DNA from: Drosophila pseudoobscura
Taxonomy: Eukaryota > Arthropoda > Insecta > Diptera > Drosophilidae
Direction: 5' to 3'
Assembly: GCF_009870125.1 (NCBI RefSeq)
Contig: NC_046679.1
Location: 10,292,001-10,356,000 of the forward strand
DNA length: 64,000 nucleotides
The position numbers and the translations under genes are program-made. The notes beneath the pieces are model-generated. The model was given only the letters and a program-made list of their open reading frames with translations. It ran no database searches and had not been told where the DNA came from. Shown here one piece after another: positions 13,501-24,500 of the stretch; the first letter of the stretch is position 1; each line of letters opens with the position of its first letter.

Positions 13501-14986
13501 TTTTCCGTCATTATTGTGCCTCCAAGAATCGTTGTACGTTCATATGATCTTGTAGTCGGCCAATATAATTGCGAGTGTGTGCTAACCAACCCCCACAGCG
13601 TACGGTCATTAATCAACACTTAGCACATGGTAAAACCGTATTAGCAATAATGCATTAGAATAAAAAGAGACAAAAGGAGGCGGACAGAGAGAGAGACAGC
13701 AGGTTGAGTGCAATGGACGAGCAAGACAGCAGCAATAATGAACAAAAAGTGACAAAAATCAAAAAGTTCAAAATAATAAAAAATAAATGCATTCGCAAAA
13801 ATGTGGCAGGCATCGTTTGATAAATTTAAATTAAACGTGTTTTAAATGCACAAACGATAGCCAGCCCAGCAGAGCGAAAAAAACGTATAATTAATTGTCA
13901 TTAGGCGGAGTGCAAAACGCAGTGTGTCAGAGTTGCAATATCGAATCCGAGGAATCTGTTAATTGCCAAGATCATCTCTGCAGAGTCGGAGATTCGTTGA
14001 CCCGCGCCCCGTAATGCTCCGTATGTTGCAATGGCGTAGTGGTAGTGTGTGTGTCTCAGTCTCTCAGTCGATCTGTGAGTCTTAATCAGACGAGTGACAT
14101 GGAATATGCAAATCTATGCGAACATACAAACACTTAATGGGTAGGGGCAGTGCATAATTTTGGTGAGATGCTACACAGTCGACGTACGGGCGTTAGACAC
14201 CGCAGCAAAAACAAAAAATAACAAAAAACAGAAACCGAAAACCGAAAACGAAAACCAGTTTGATTGAATATACAAAATAATAAAACCAAATTCGACAGCA
14301 TTCTTGAACCGTGCATATTTTGTAGCAACCCAAGCTCTATACTCGTATGATAATGATAATAAACCCTGCCAAAAACGGTCAACAGCGGTCACCATCAACG
14401 GCCCGAGATACTCATCATGAATGGAGTACAACTATGTGAATGTTTTAGTCGCCCATTAGGAGTGCTCCAGCAGTTCCACCCAGCTCACAGTCGCTCCACT
14501 GGGATGACCTTGAGAGCAGAGCAGTTTAATTTGTTTGCTCCGTAAGGTCCCTGGGATCCCTGGAGAAATATCCTCAAATTCATCTTGAGTACACCTAAAT
14601 TGTGTACAAATATTTTGACTAAATGCCACTTAGAAATTCAAATTAATTTTCAGCCACCACCTGGCCTGTTCTGCGTCTTTTCCTAGGAGTCACCTGACTG
14701 CCCATCTGCCCATGCCACAGGATGCCAGGTAAACAAGGACACACACAGACACTCACACGCCCTCTCAAGCTAATCCCGCACCCATGACAACAGGTTGTCA
14801 CTGGCTCTGGCCTAAGACGAATTTGATGAGCCCCAGTTCGGGGCATTATGAAAACATTGTTTGCGAGAAACCTTCAATCGAAAAGACATAAGCAGAAAAA
14901 CCGTCTGAAAAAACGACAAAGCGCAAACTTCCATCAATTCGAATTTAAAACGATACAAAAGGAAAAATAAACACTCGTCCAGGTCC
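7526..14986. other. Intergenic region between the two divergent receptor genes
   Basis: This region separates the start codons of the two head-to-head pyrokinin receptors and must hold their promoters and 5' UTR exons. No protein gene is supported. Visible structure: a very AT-rich block at about 8930-9660 rich in ATTCA/TTATT words; an abrupt GC-richer block at 9690-9990 that ends in good donors (GTACGC at 9910, GTAAGT at 9991) and could be a noncoding first exon; a CGGACT-type hexamer run near 11741-11775; GAGAGA stretches near 13685; and a TCAGTC initiator-like site near 14066. Open frames in this interval lack splice logic or codon bias. Confidence 0.5.
8930..9660. other. AT-rich block
   Basis: About 730 bases are dominated by T and A, with many recurring ATTCATT/TTTATTT words and no open frame worth calling. 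The borders with the flanking sequence are fairly sharp. It could be an old degraded insertion or a matrix-attachment-like region; nothing in it identifies a family. Confidence 0.5.
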
Positions 14987-17915
14987 ATGGCAGTCAAGAT
15001 GCTGCCCGTAAACACATCCAGCTTCAGCCCCCTGGCAGCCGACTTTCAGATGTTTCAAAACGAGAAGTTCCTCTTTAATCTGACGCAAGAGCTGAACATT
15101 TCGGCGGATAACCTCACAAGCCTACTGCAGGGCCTGGGAACACAGGAGGCGCTACCCCCAATGTCCCTCCTGGCCGCTCTGAGTGTGGGCTATGGCCTCA
15201 TCTTCGTCGCCGGGGTGCTGGGCAATCTCATAACCTGCATAGTGATCTCTCGCAACAACTTTATGCACACGGCCACGAACTTTTACCTGTTCAACCTGGC
15301 GGTATCCGACATGATCCTTCTCTGCTCAGGTGGGTCTGCGTCCACACAGTCACGTACCATATAGCTGGCTGCAACTGATTGCGTTTGTTTGTCTCACAGG
15401 CATGCCCCAGGATCTGTACAATCTCTGGCACCCTGACAGCTATCCATTCAGCGATACTATCTGCATCCTAGAGAGCGTTTTCTCGGAAACAGCGGCTAAT
15501 GCCACGGTCCTTACCATAACCGCCTTCACAGTGGAGCGCTACATTGCCATTTGTCATCCGTTCAGGTGAGCTTTATTAACCCACTCCGTCCCGTCCCACT
15601 ATCCCTTCTCCCGCTTAATTGCTTCTGAATTCACCCACACAGGCAACACACAATGTCCAAGCTGTCGCGCGCCGTTAAGTTCATATTTGCCATCTGGATT
15701 GCCGCCCTCTTGCTGGCCCTCCCACAGGCCATCCAGTTCTCGGTGGTGGTGCAGGGCGTGGGATCGTCGTGCACGGTATGATTGATGGCGCTTTATACGC
15801 CCAAACATATCTGTGGAAACTCTTTAATTGTTGTCGGTAGTACCGATTATATGTCAGGATTTCAGGAAAATATTTATGCCATTCGATGGCTTAATGAAGG
15901 GTCGGAAAGTATTACGCAATCAATTTGTAAAATACATTTTAGACCCTAAAAGAGCCTAAGAGAATAGAATTGTCCGATTAAAGATGGAACCATTGGTGAA
16001 GCAATTAAATATGCAACTGGAACTGTTCCAAGCTTATTAGATTATAAATACCACAGACTATTCATAGAGAGGCATAAAGTTGTCTTAAAATAAATAAATC
16101 CGACGGACTAATAATAAACATTAAAATATGACTATAAGCTGTATTCTAAATCAAGATACCAAGCTAGAAAAAGTTAGATAGCCTGAATAAAAAAGTGCAA
16201 AGAACGAAAGACAAAAAAGTAAAATTAGTTATGCAAACTTTGTAAAATATGGGAGAGATTTATATCGTTTTTTTCCCTATATTTTAAACCTTTTAAAGAA
16301 ATAGCTGCCATATACGTATATGTGGGTTGAGTCAATTAGCAGCAATCAAATTGATAGTCTACGCTTCCGAATGCCAAGAGCCCTCCGGCTCTGGCTGTAA
16401 CATTATATTTCCATATCGTTTTGCAATGATATATGTATATATTTTATATTTTTTTACACTCCTGCGACAGATGAAAAACGACTTCTTTGCCCATGTGTTT
16501 GCTGTGTCGGGCTTCCTCTTCTTTGGCGGTCCCATGACAGCCATCTGTGTGCTGTACGTCCTCATCGGGGTGAAGCTGAAGAGGAGCCGTCTGCTGCAGG
16601 CACTACCACGACGGTGCTTCGACGTTAACCGTGGCATAAGCGCCCAGACGCGCGTCATCCGGATGCTGGGTAAGCTGGGGAGATCTGCCGATGGCATCTT
16701 TGTGGGAGCCGGGATAATGTATGGTTTTCTACTTCCGTTCTGCTCTTCTCTTCGCTTCGACAGTGGCTGTAGCGGTGGCCTTCTTCATCTGCTGGGCTCC
16801 CTTTCATGCACAGAGATTGATGGCGGTTTATGGCTCCTCCTCGGGCATAGAGTCCCAGTGGTTCAACGATGTGTTCAGCGTTCTCGACTACACCTCCGGC
16901 GTGCTCTACTTCCTCTCCACCTGCATCAATCCGCTACTGTACAACATCATGAGCCACAAGTTCCGCGAGGCCTTCAAGGTGAGATTCTGCTGGTGCCACT
17001 TAATTGCTTCCCCTGAGTGACTGAAGCCAATCCGCCCGCAGGTAACCTTGGCGCGCCACTTTGGACTCTCGGGCAAGAACCCCAGCCGGGGACTGCCCCA
17101 CACCTACAGCGCGCTGAGGCGCAATCAGACGGGATCTCTACGGCTGCACACAACGGTGAATATTAATGCAGCTGCCATTGGAATTTCTGTTGCAGTGTCC
17201 TGCTATCCATCTCCCCCTCCCCCTGCAGGATAGCGTTCGCACAACGATGACATCTACGACGACAACTACGACAACCGTGCTAAATGGCAGCAGCAATGGG
17301 GCCGCGGGCAATCTGGGGCGCTCCTCTCAGCGCCTGAATCGCATCTCCTTGGACAGCTCGCAGAGTCAGATTCCGAGTCAGAGTCAGAGTCAGATTCAGA
17401 GCCAGGCACAGAATCGCAGCAGGCAGGATCTGTTTGAACAGCAGTCCCATCCGCATCCGCACTCGCACCCACGTCGCACTCTGCAATCGCAAATATCGCA
17501 GTTGTCATCGGTGGGCGATGCCCACTCGCTGCTGGAGGCGGACTTACAGTGGCCGGAGGAGCAGGCAGCAGCGACACAAATGCAATTGCAGCTGCAACCA
17601 CCCATGTGCTCCATTGATGAGCTGAGCTGTCAGTCGGGGGCAGACGATGTGGGAGTCTCTCGGTCCCGCCTGAAACTGACGCGTATAACGCGGGGAGGCC
17701 ATCAGCTCTCGCAGCCAGGGGGCGTAGATATTGGCGGTGTGGCAAACGAGGCAAATGGCAAAGTGCGCAAGCCAAAAGCGAAAGCGCTCAAGAGCTCCAG
17801 TGCCCTCAAGAGTCTCAGGGCCAAATTGAATTGGCGTGCCAGACGCAAAGGCAGCCACAAGCCACAGACCAGGACGAGCTCAGGCGAGGTCTCGAGTGAG
17901 CGAGCCGGCTACTGA
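14987..17915 (+). CDS. PK2-R1: Pyrokinin-2 (PRXamide) neuropeptide receptor, class A GPCR
   Basis: Paralogue of the minus-strand receptor at 2982-7338. Seven exons join in frame: 14987-15329, 15400-15565, 15643-15775, 16471-16669, 16764-16978, 17042-17155 and 17229-17915 (618 aa). The first ATG (14987) lies four codons before a second (14999); either could be used. Visible family marks are N-glycosylation sites in the N-tail, GNLITC in TM1, [11 protein letters not shown] in TM2, [10 protein letters not shown] after TM3, CWAPFHAQR in TM6 and NPLLYN in TM7. The first five introns match the paralogue in position and phase. An additional 73-bp intron (17156-17228) interrupts the C-tail where the paralogue is coding. 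Intron 3 is long and AT-rich (15776-16470). The C-tail has Thr runs and Ser/Gln repeats. The receptor is probably Gq-coupled and membrane-located, as known for the family. The R1 label is inferred from gene order only. Confidence 0.9.
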
Positions 17916-18107
17916 GGAGCCGCTTACCGGGCTCGGTCCGGGCGGCAGACACACTACTGTGATATGAGCAGCAAGTCCTCTCCAGCTTGCTTTTGTTTCT
18001 AGACAAATATTCCAAGTTCGGTCAATTAGTTGTCCATAGTCATAATTTACGAACATAGCTGTAGATAGATCAATGGTCATGGTCATGGTCAGACCTTTCC
18101 CAGTCCC

Positions 18108-18113
18108 AATAAA
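18108..18113 (+). terminator. Poly(A) signal of plus-strand pyrokinin receptor gene
   Basis: AATAAA lies about 190 bases after the stop codon at 17915. Confidence 0.65.
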
Positions 18114-19189
18114 CTAGTCTGTTCTACTCGTATTTCTTCAACTGTCTTTGGCTGTGTCACTGGGATGTGGGATATGATTGGGATATTATAAAAAAACGGG
18201 TTCAACGCACGTCTGACTAATGAATGCTACTCGGAGCCGGGCGCGTGCTGCACTTAAAACAGAGAGCATCTCCCTCCGCATCATAATCCCGAGCAATTAA
18301 GATGTCTATCAAGAGCACAAATAAGCTCCTCGCTCCGGATTCTGGAGTCTAGACACCCAAAATGAGACCAGCGAACGACGGACAGCATTCGTTCGAAGCT
18401 GCTGAGTGCATGTCCACGCACGGGGTGAGTACGGGTAGGAGTATGTGGTTGAATGTGTGAGTGGCTGACTAATTAGCATAGCGTCGCATCTAGTTTTAAT
18501 TCCACAAAATGCAATTAATTCGCCCCAGGCAACTAAATGTTGTGGGTGCCCCAGAAATAAATGGCTCTTAATTCATAAACTGCAGCATATGCGGGCCAGA
18601 TGTGACAACCATGAATAACTGTTGCCACAGAAAGTTAACGTAATTCAAACTAATTTCTGGGAATTAATGTGCACTTTCCAGCTGCACTCTGTGGTCTACA
18701 ACTGGTCACCACAATATTTTGCAGCATATTTACCAAGTCATGCAAACTGGGCTTTCATTCCTGCCTCAGATCTTACGAAACTTTAACAGAAGCATTCCTC
18801 AAAACCTCGGCCATTTCATGAACTTAACTTGAAGTGCATTAAAGTCGCATTTGCCCCACAGAAATGTACTGGCAAAATAACTTATTGTCTTCAGATTTAA
18901 GTGAATAATTTAAATACTCTCAACCCATTAAAGGGAAATGTGTTGTGAAACTAAGCAAAACTACGCCGAACTGGTGAAAGATTTCACAATGATTGTTTTT
19001 GCCAAGTAAAGGGGAAAGATGGATCTAAAAGGAACATTTTTAAACAGAATAAACAGAATCTCGCAATCGTTTTATACAGTTCCGGGTGTCCATTATGCAA
19101 AATAAGTCCAATGAGAATTGGTACACTTCGTGTGGAGTAACGACATGATGAAAAAAAGTAATATAGGGTGAAAAGTAAACAAAATAAAA

Positions 19190-19275
19190 AACAAATGGAT
19201 TGGAAAAATATTCTGTTGAATGTGTCCGAACAGTAGACATGCAAAACAGCCACTAGAAATATGTAGAGCTTCTCA
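19190..19275 (+). repeat. Dispersed repeat copy 1 (unclassified)
   Basis: About 85 bases resemble the reverse complement of 21505-21590. Shared words in the same order are AATGGAT, AAAATATTCT, TTGAATGTGTCCGAAC, ACATGCAAAA and AATATGTAGA, separated by small insertions or deletions. This shows common origin by transposition or inverted duplication. No terminal structure was recognised. Confidence 0.55.
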
Positions 19276-21295
19276 GGTATTCGCACAGAAAAAAGTTTCC
19301 TTCTGGTCTCTATAAACTACCATCTGAATCTGCCTTGATTTGGATTTGAACAAGTACTAAACTACGAATTTTAGTTCTGGAAGCCAGCTATAATAATATA
19401 TTTAGGTATTAAACAGATGATTTTCCATCACTATTCGACGAGATATGGATTTTTTGTTGAGGTTTTTTCCTCCTCTGGGAAGTTATAATTTGTCCTAAAG
19501 TGTGTTGGAAAACTCTATTGTTTATGATTTAGTTTTCTAACTTCTCCCGTCTGAATGGCATGTAGTGGTAAAGCAGACTTTGAAAGTTATTCCTCAACAT
19601 TTAATAACAACTTTGAAGGGGGTTTTTTCCTTTCTCACAGACAACAGATTAGTTTGTGGTACTGTTATGTCATACTCAAACTTTTACCCTACCCGGAGCC
19701 AACTATTTCTATAGCAAATTAGTCTTAGTTTATGAAAACAATTCAGGTGACTTAACAACGCAGGAACTTCAGCAAAAGTATTTAATGCTAGTTAAGGCTG
19801 TGTGCTTATGTTTCTGTTTAGACAATATTGTTAAGTTCTGAATGCCATATACTCGTACAAGATGGTAATCGGCAACACACGCCCATACGTTCTCCTTTTT
19901 ATAGCCGTCAACAATAACGGGTCTGAGTCTGGGTCTGGGTCTGGGTCGGGGCCTCGGGCTAGACCTTTACCCACAAATTGGTGGATGGGCATCATTTGTG
20001 CGACATAAAAGTCAAAGGCTGTCAAATAGTTTCGATGAACTTCATCATTTTTATGGCCTTGCCAAAAACAACCATATACCAACACGCAGACAGAGAAAAA
20101 GATACAGATAGATACCCGATTCTTGGCAACCACGCAATAAATTTGAGTGCGTTTCATTTGTGCAAATTTACTATCACTTGTCTCGATGGCCCCACAGCAC
20201 CACGACTGGCAGGCAGACTGAAAGCAATTGAGGCATTCAATTTACGCGACGGCCTAAAAGCCGTTCCCTCTTATTTTAAACCCACTAATACGTCTTTGTT
20301 CATATCACGAACTCCCACACAGCCCCAGAGACCGTCATAACGCATAAATATGAAATAAATAAGCAATTCTCTCCAGGACGATGGCAGGACGATGGCAGCC
20401 GAATAAGCCCGTGACTATGCCATAAACTCTCAATTTCATTTATATGTATGAGCCATGTTTGCAATTCAAATGGACGATGTGTGGCGATATTCACTATATT
20501 CAGAATATACACCCAAACACCCATACACATATGGCCGTTATGAGGTGGGCGTGGTGCATCGTGAGGCCGCGGCAATTAAGCCGTAAAATATCGTTGCCTA
20601 CTTTTCGCGGCCAGCGATCCATGTGGCCCCGGGCCTTGGTCGCAATCGATGGGAAAATTAAACAGAATTTACGAGTATAGTAGCTGAAAAAAACTGACCG
20701 AGCCACTTAATGGGCAGTGATTGCTTTGCATAACCCTCTACCAATTAAGACCCCGTTTGCCTGCCGGACAAGCTGCAATTAGAGTGTCCTTGGGAATTTG
20801 CTCCGATATCTCTTAAACAAGTCACAGCGTGTGGCAATACCTAAAAGAACACATGCCTTCACACGTACGATTATTCGGGATGCCGAACATGTCGGGCAGT
20901 GCGTAGCTTGATGTCTGGGCTGCTCCAGCTCCGCCTGGCACGTACGGGTGCGGGGATACTGCCATTCGGGATTTATGCTAAGGCGAGGCATGCGGCTACG
21001 ATTTGATATGCTTGACTTTTTGGCTCGGGTTGGGTCTGTGCATCTACTTGATATTTACTCGATACAGTGCCTGGCCCCCTCTCTTTACTTGCCACACTCG
21101 TGGGCGGTGTCCTGGCAATGGGAAGTGGCATTGTTGGCAGCATTTTGCACTTAGTTACTGCTCGTGGGTGTGTGCTCATAAAAGAGGAATTTGATCGGGT
21201 TTGACAGGGAAAATCGAGTACAATGCGGTTAGATTGCCAAAGAACCAACTAAACGAAATTCAATTGCCGACTCGTGCTATCCTAGGCAATGGATG

Positions 21296-21406
21296 CACAG
21301 AAAAAAATAATAATTTGTTTACCATTCAAGTATAAACCATAACATTTATGACAATTTTCTTAGTGGCTAATCCTGAATTTTCTCTACGAAGATTTTTTCC
21401 ACAGTG
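21296..21406. repeat. Possible small inverted-ended element
   Basis: A 111-base AT-rich segment begins CACAGAAAAAA and ends TTTTTTCCACAGTG, an imperfect inverted pair. This could be the footprint of a small nonautonomous DNA element. The match is short and no target-site duplication is obvious, so this is tentative. Confidence 0.2.
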
Positions 21407-21504
21407 TAGCAGGATATACATACATACATATGTCTGTATGTATGTGCTCCTTCCGGTGAAACTGACGAGGGATTAGGCGTAGCTTACAAACCAATTCATT
21501 AGAA

Positions 21505-21590
21505 CTATCTACATATTTATTGGGGCTTTTTGCATGTCGTCTGTTCGAAGTTCGGACACATTCAATAGAATATTTTTACTGACTTTTCGA
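21505..21590 (-). repeat. Dispersed repeat copy 2 (unclassified)
   Basis: Reverse-oriented relative of 19190-19275. It carries a few extra bases inside the shared core (between the CCGAAC and ACATGC words). A shorter related word, GTCCGAACAGTAGA, recurs at about 54983-54996, so more copies may exist in the genome. Confidence 0.5.
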
Positions 21591-24500
21591 TCCATTGCCT
21601 CAAGACCTAGACCGCAATGGTTTTGGAACCAACGCAACGAAGACAACGACAAGCCCACAGGCCCTCTCCTCACGTACGTATCCAAGAATATTCTGAAAAA
21701 TATTCTGAATTTAGTATGCACTTTGGTCAAATTTGTAACAGCCCACTGGGCATATATTTGCTCGTAACTGGCCCACGAAAATACCTGTACGTATATGTAT
21801 GTCCTGTATGTATGTGCATAGATATTAAGTCAGCTTTGAATTTGGCATGTTCTTGCAGCGTATAAAGTTTTCCATTTGTATTTTAAAAGAGCCACAAAAA
21901 ATTCTGGTAGCATGCGGAATTTCTGAAATGTATTTTTACTAATAGAGATTTGCATGGGATTTGCACCGCCTCATTTCAATTTTCATATGTATAAGGTATA
22001 TTTATATATTTATATATCATCCTCAACAGAAAAGGTGGAATTTATATGGATTAGCCATTGTGCACTCTATAGAAATATAAAATTTATTACTACTGAATAT
22101 ATTTTATTATTTATCATTTTTCTTTCCTTGCAAATTGAGATCCACAAATTTCAAAAAGAGATACACAATAAATAACTGCCTTGGAAGGCTATAAAAACTA
22201 GTTCTCTAATACAAATCGTGCGAATACTTTTTTATTAATAATAAGTATGGAAAAAATGATGTACAAAACGAATCGTGGGTGGGGCCCATCGATTTAAGCA
22301 AAAAACCAAAGAAAAAACAAGTCAGTTCATCAAATGGCACGTGTCATTGATTATTCGCACACAAATGTATAAATGTATTTGTGTTTTATGCGATTTTAAA
22401 ATATTCAATCAAGTTGTTCAGACACATACGTTCGACTTGTGGCAACAGTGACTCCGACGAAGAGCTTAGAATGATATTCAGGTAATATCATATGACAGGC
22501 GGCGATGTTATGATTCATTGAACACACTCGTATACAAGAATCACAAAGCATTAAACTGTCACTCACTGCACTAAATGTGGAATACGGAAGGCTTTGTTTT
22601 AGTTTAGTTTGGTATGGTATTGGAAATGGCAATAACCCAACATCGACCATTCATGCATATTAACCGTTGGCTGTGAAACTACCTTTTGAATCAGTTTCGG
22701 AAAGAGAAATCGGATTTCTGAAGAAGGCGGAGAAAAAGATTCCGAGTCTCTGAGTGCAAAAGATTGCTAATTAATGGAAACTTTGGAGCATTCAACTTGA
22801 GACTGTGTATCCAATGGGAAACCGATGCGAATGCTGATCCATCGGCTTGGCGTGGGCGTGACGTGAGCTATAAATGCAGGGCGGATACGTCTTCCCGTAA
22901 TTTTCGCTACCAAAACAGACCGCAAATTTATGACGGGCTGTTAAAAAGTAACGCAAAGCACAAAGAAATTGTTGAATCGAACGGCGACATAACAATCCTA
23001 ATTAATTGTAAACAAGCCATGAAAACCCGACGCCGAACAACCCATCTAGGGGGCGTCGGACAGGACATGTGGCTCTGTGGCAGGGGTATCGAAGGCATAG
23101 CCTCGGAGCGAAGCCAAGAGTGACGTGACGACTTCGTCGACGCTTCCCATTTGTACCACGAGCAATAATATTTTGATTGAATTTTCCCCGCATCAGGGCC
23201 AGACGAAAGGGGAGACGTGGCTGAGAGTTCGGAGAGTCGTGGCAGTTCAACAAAGTGGCATTTGATTTACGCCGACACGGAAAACAAGCTGTTAAGTCAA
23301 GACGGTTCCAGAAACATTTAGTCGAACGACTAATACTGGGAATGATTATTGTGGCATGCCGCTTGTGGGTGGAGATACAATTTTAAAAACATACTCAAAG
23401 AGGAAGGACTTTGGCAGGGCGAAATGCTGATAGATATTCTGAAATGATGGGCTTTGGAAATTTAGATTGATGTTGTGTTAAGTGGAAATATAAAATTTGC
23501 CTAATTAAATGTATTTTTATAGTAAGCTCCTAAATTTAACTGCAAACATAGATCCTCTTTTGTTGTCTCATCACCCATTAAAGAGCATTCCAAATTTCAC
23601 ATGACTCGCTGGCCCCATTCCAAGATACATACAAACATAATTGTGTTGTTAAATTCGCATGCAGTTCTATATGTATACGCATGTTTTCCGACATTTTCCG
23701 TGGAAGAGGGGACTTTTCCGACGCCGACGCCGACGCCGTCGCCGGCACCGCCACAGTCTCCGCCTCCGACGCTAGAGTCAAATACCTCATCCGTCAATAA
23801 AATTATGATTCATTGTATCCCGGCCCCTCACACCTCCCACAGACCACCTCCCGGGCGCCACTCAGCGAGTGCCGTCGCATTTTTTGGCCCGGATCAAAGT
23901 GTAGAAATCGGGAGTATTGTAAACATCTTAATTTGCATATAAATACGCATGAGAAATTTCTGTGTAATTTTGTAAACAAGATTTATGCGACCGCGCCGAG
24001 TTGGGCGAGAGTGAAGATTTATTTACGAGTATGGGCTGGCGAGAGGTCAGGGCAGCCTCCCGATTTGTCAGTTCATTAAAAATGAAACGTTTGTAAATGT
24101 TAATGAATTTTCTGTGAATGAAATACCACCCGCAGTTGTCAGAGCCCGGACAGGCGTGACCACAAGACGTCAAATTGTGGCCGCGTAGCTCCTGATCTGG
24201 GATTTATGAGCGTTATTTATACGCCTCCTCTATGCCTTAGAATATCGATTGCCGTGTCTGCATCGACGCTTCTAATTAAAATGCAACAAGCGCAGCCAGA
24301 GCCGCAGCCATAGCCGTCGCACAATTTGCGGGGATATAAATTTAAATAAGTGTCGAATGCTGGGTGCCTTGCTCGAAACTTTTCCAATAAAAGGGACTTA
24401 TCGGTGGTACCGGGCACGCACACCAAAGAAACAATAGTGTACTGTGCTCGAGTGGAGATAATGTAAAAAGCGGTAACGGATATTGCTTTCCCCAAATCTC

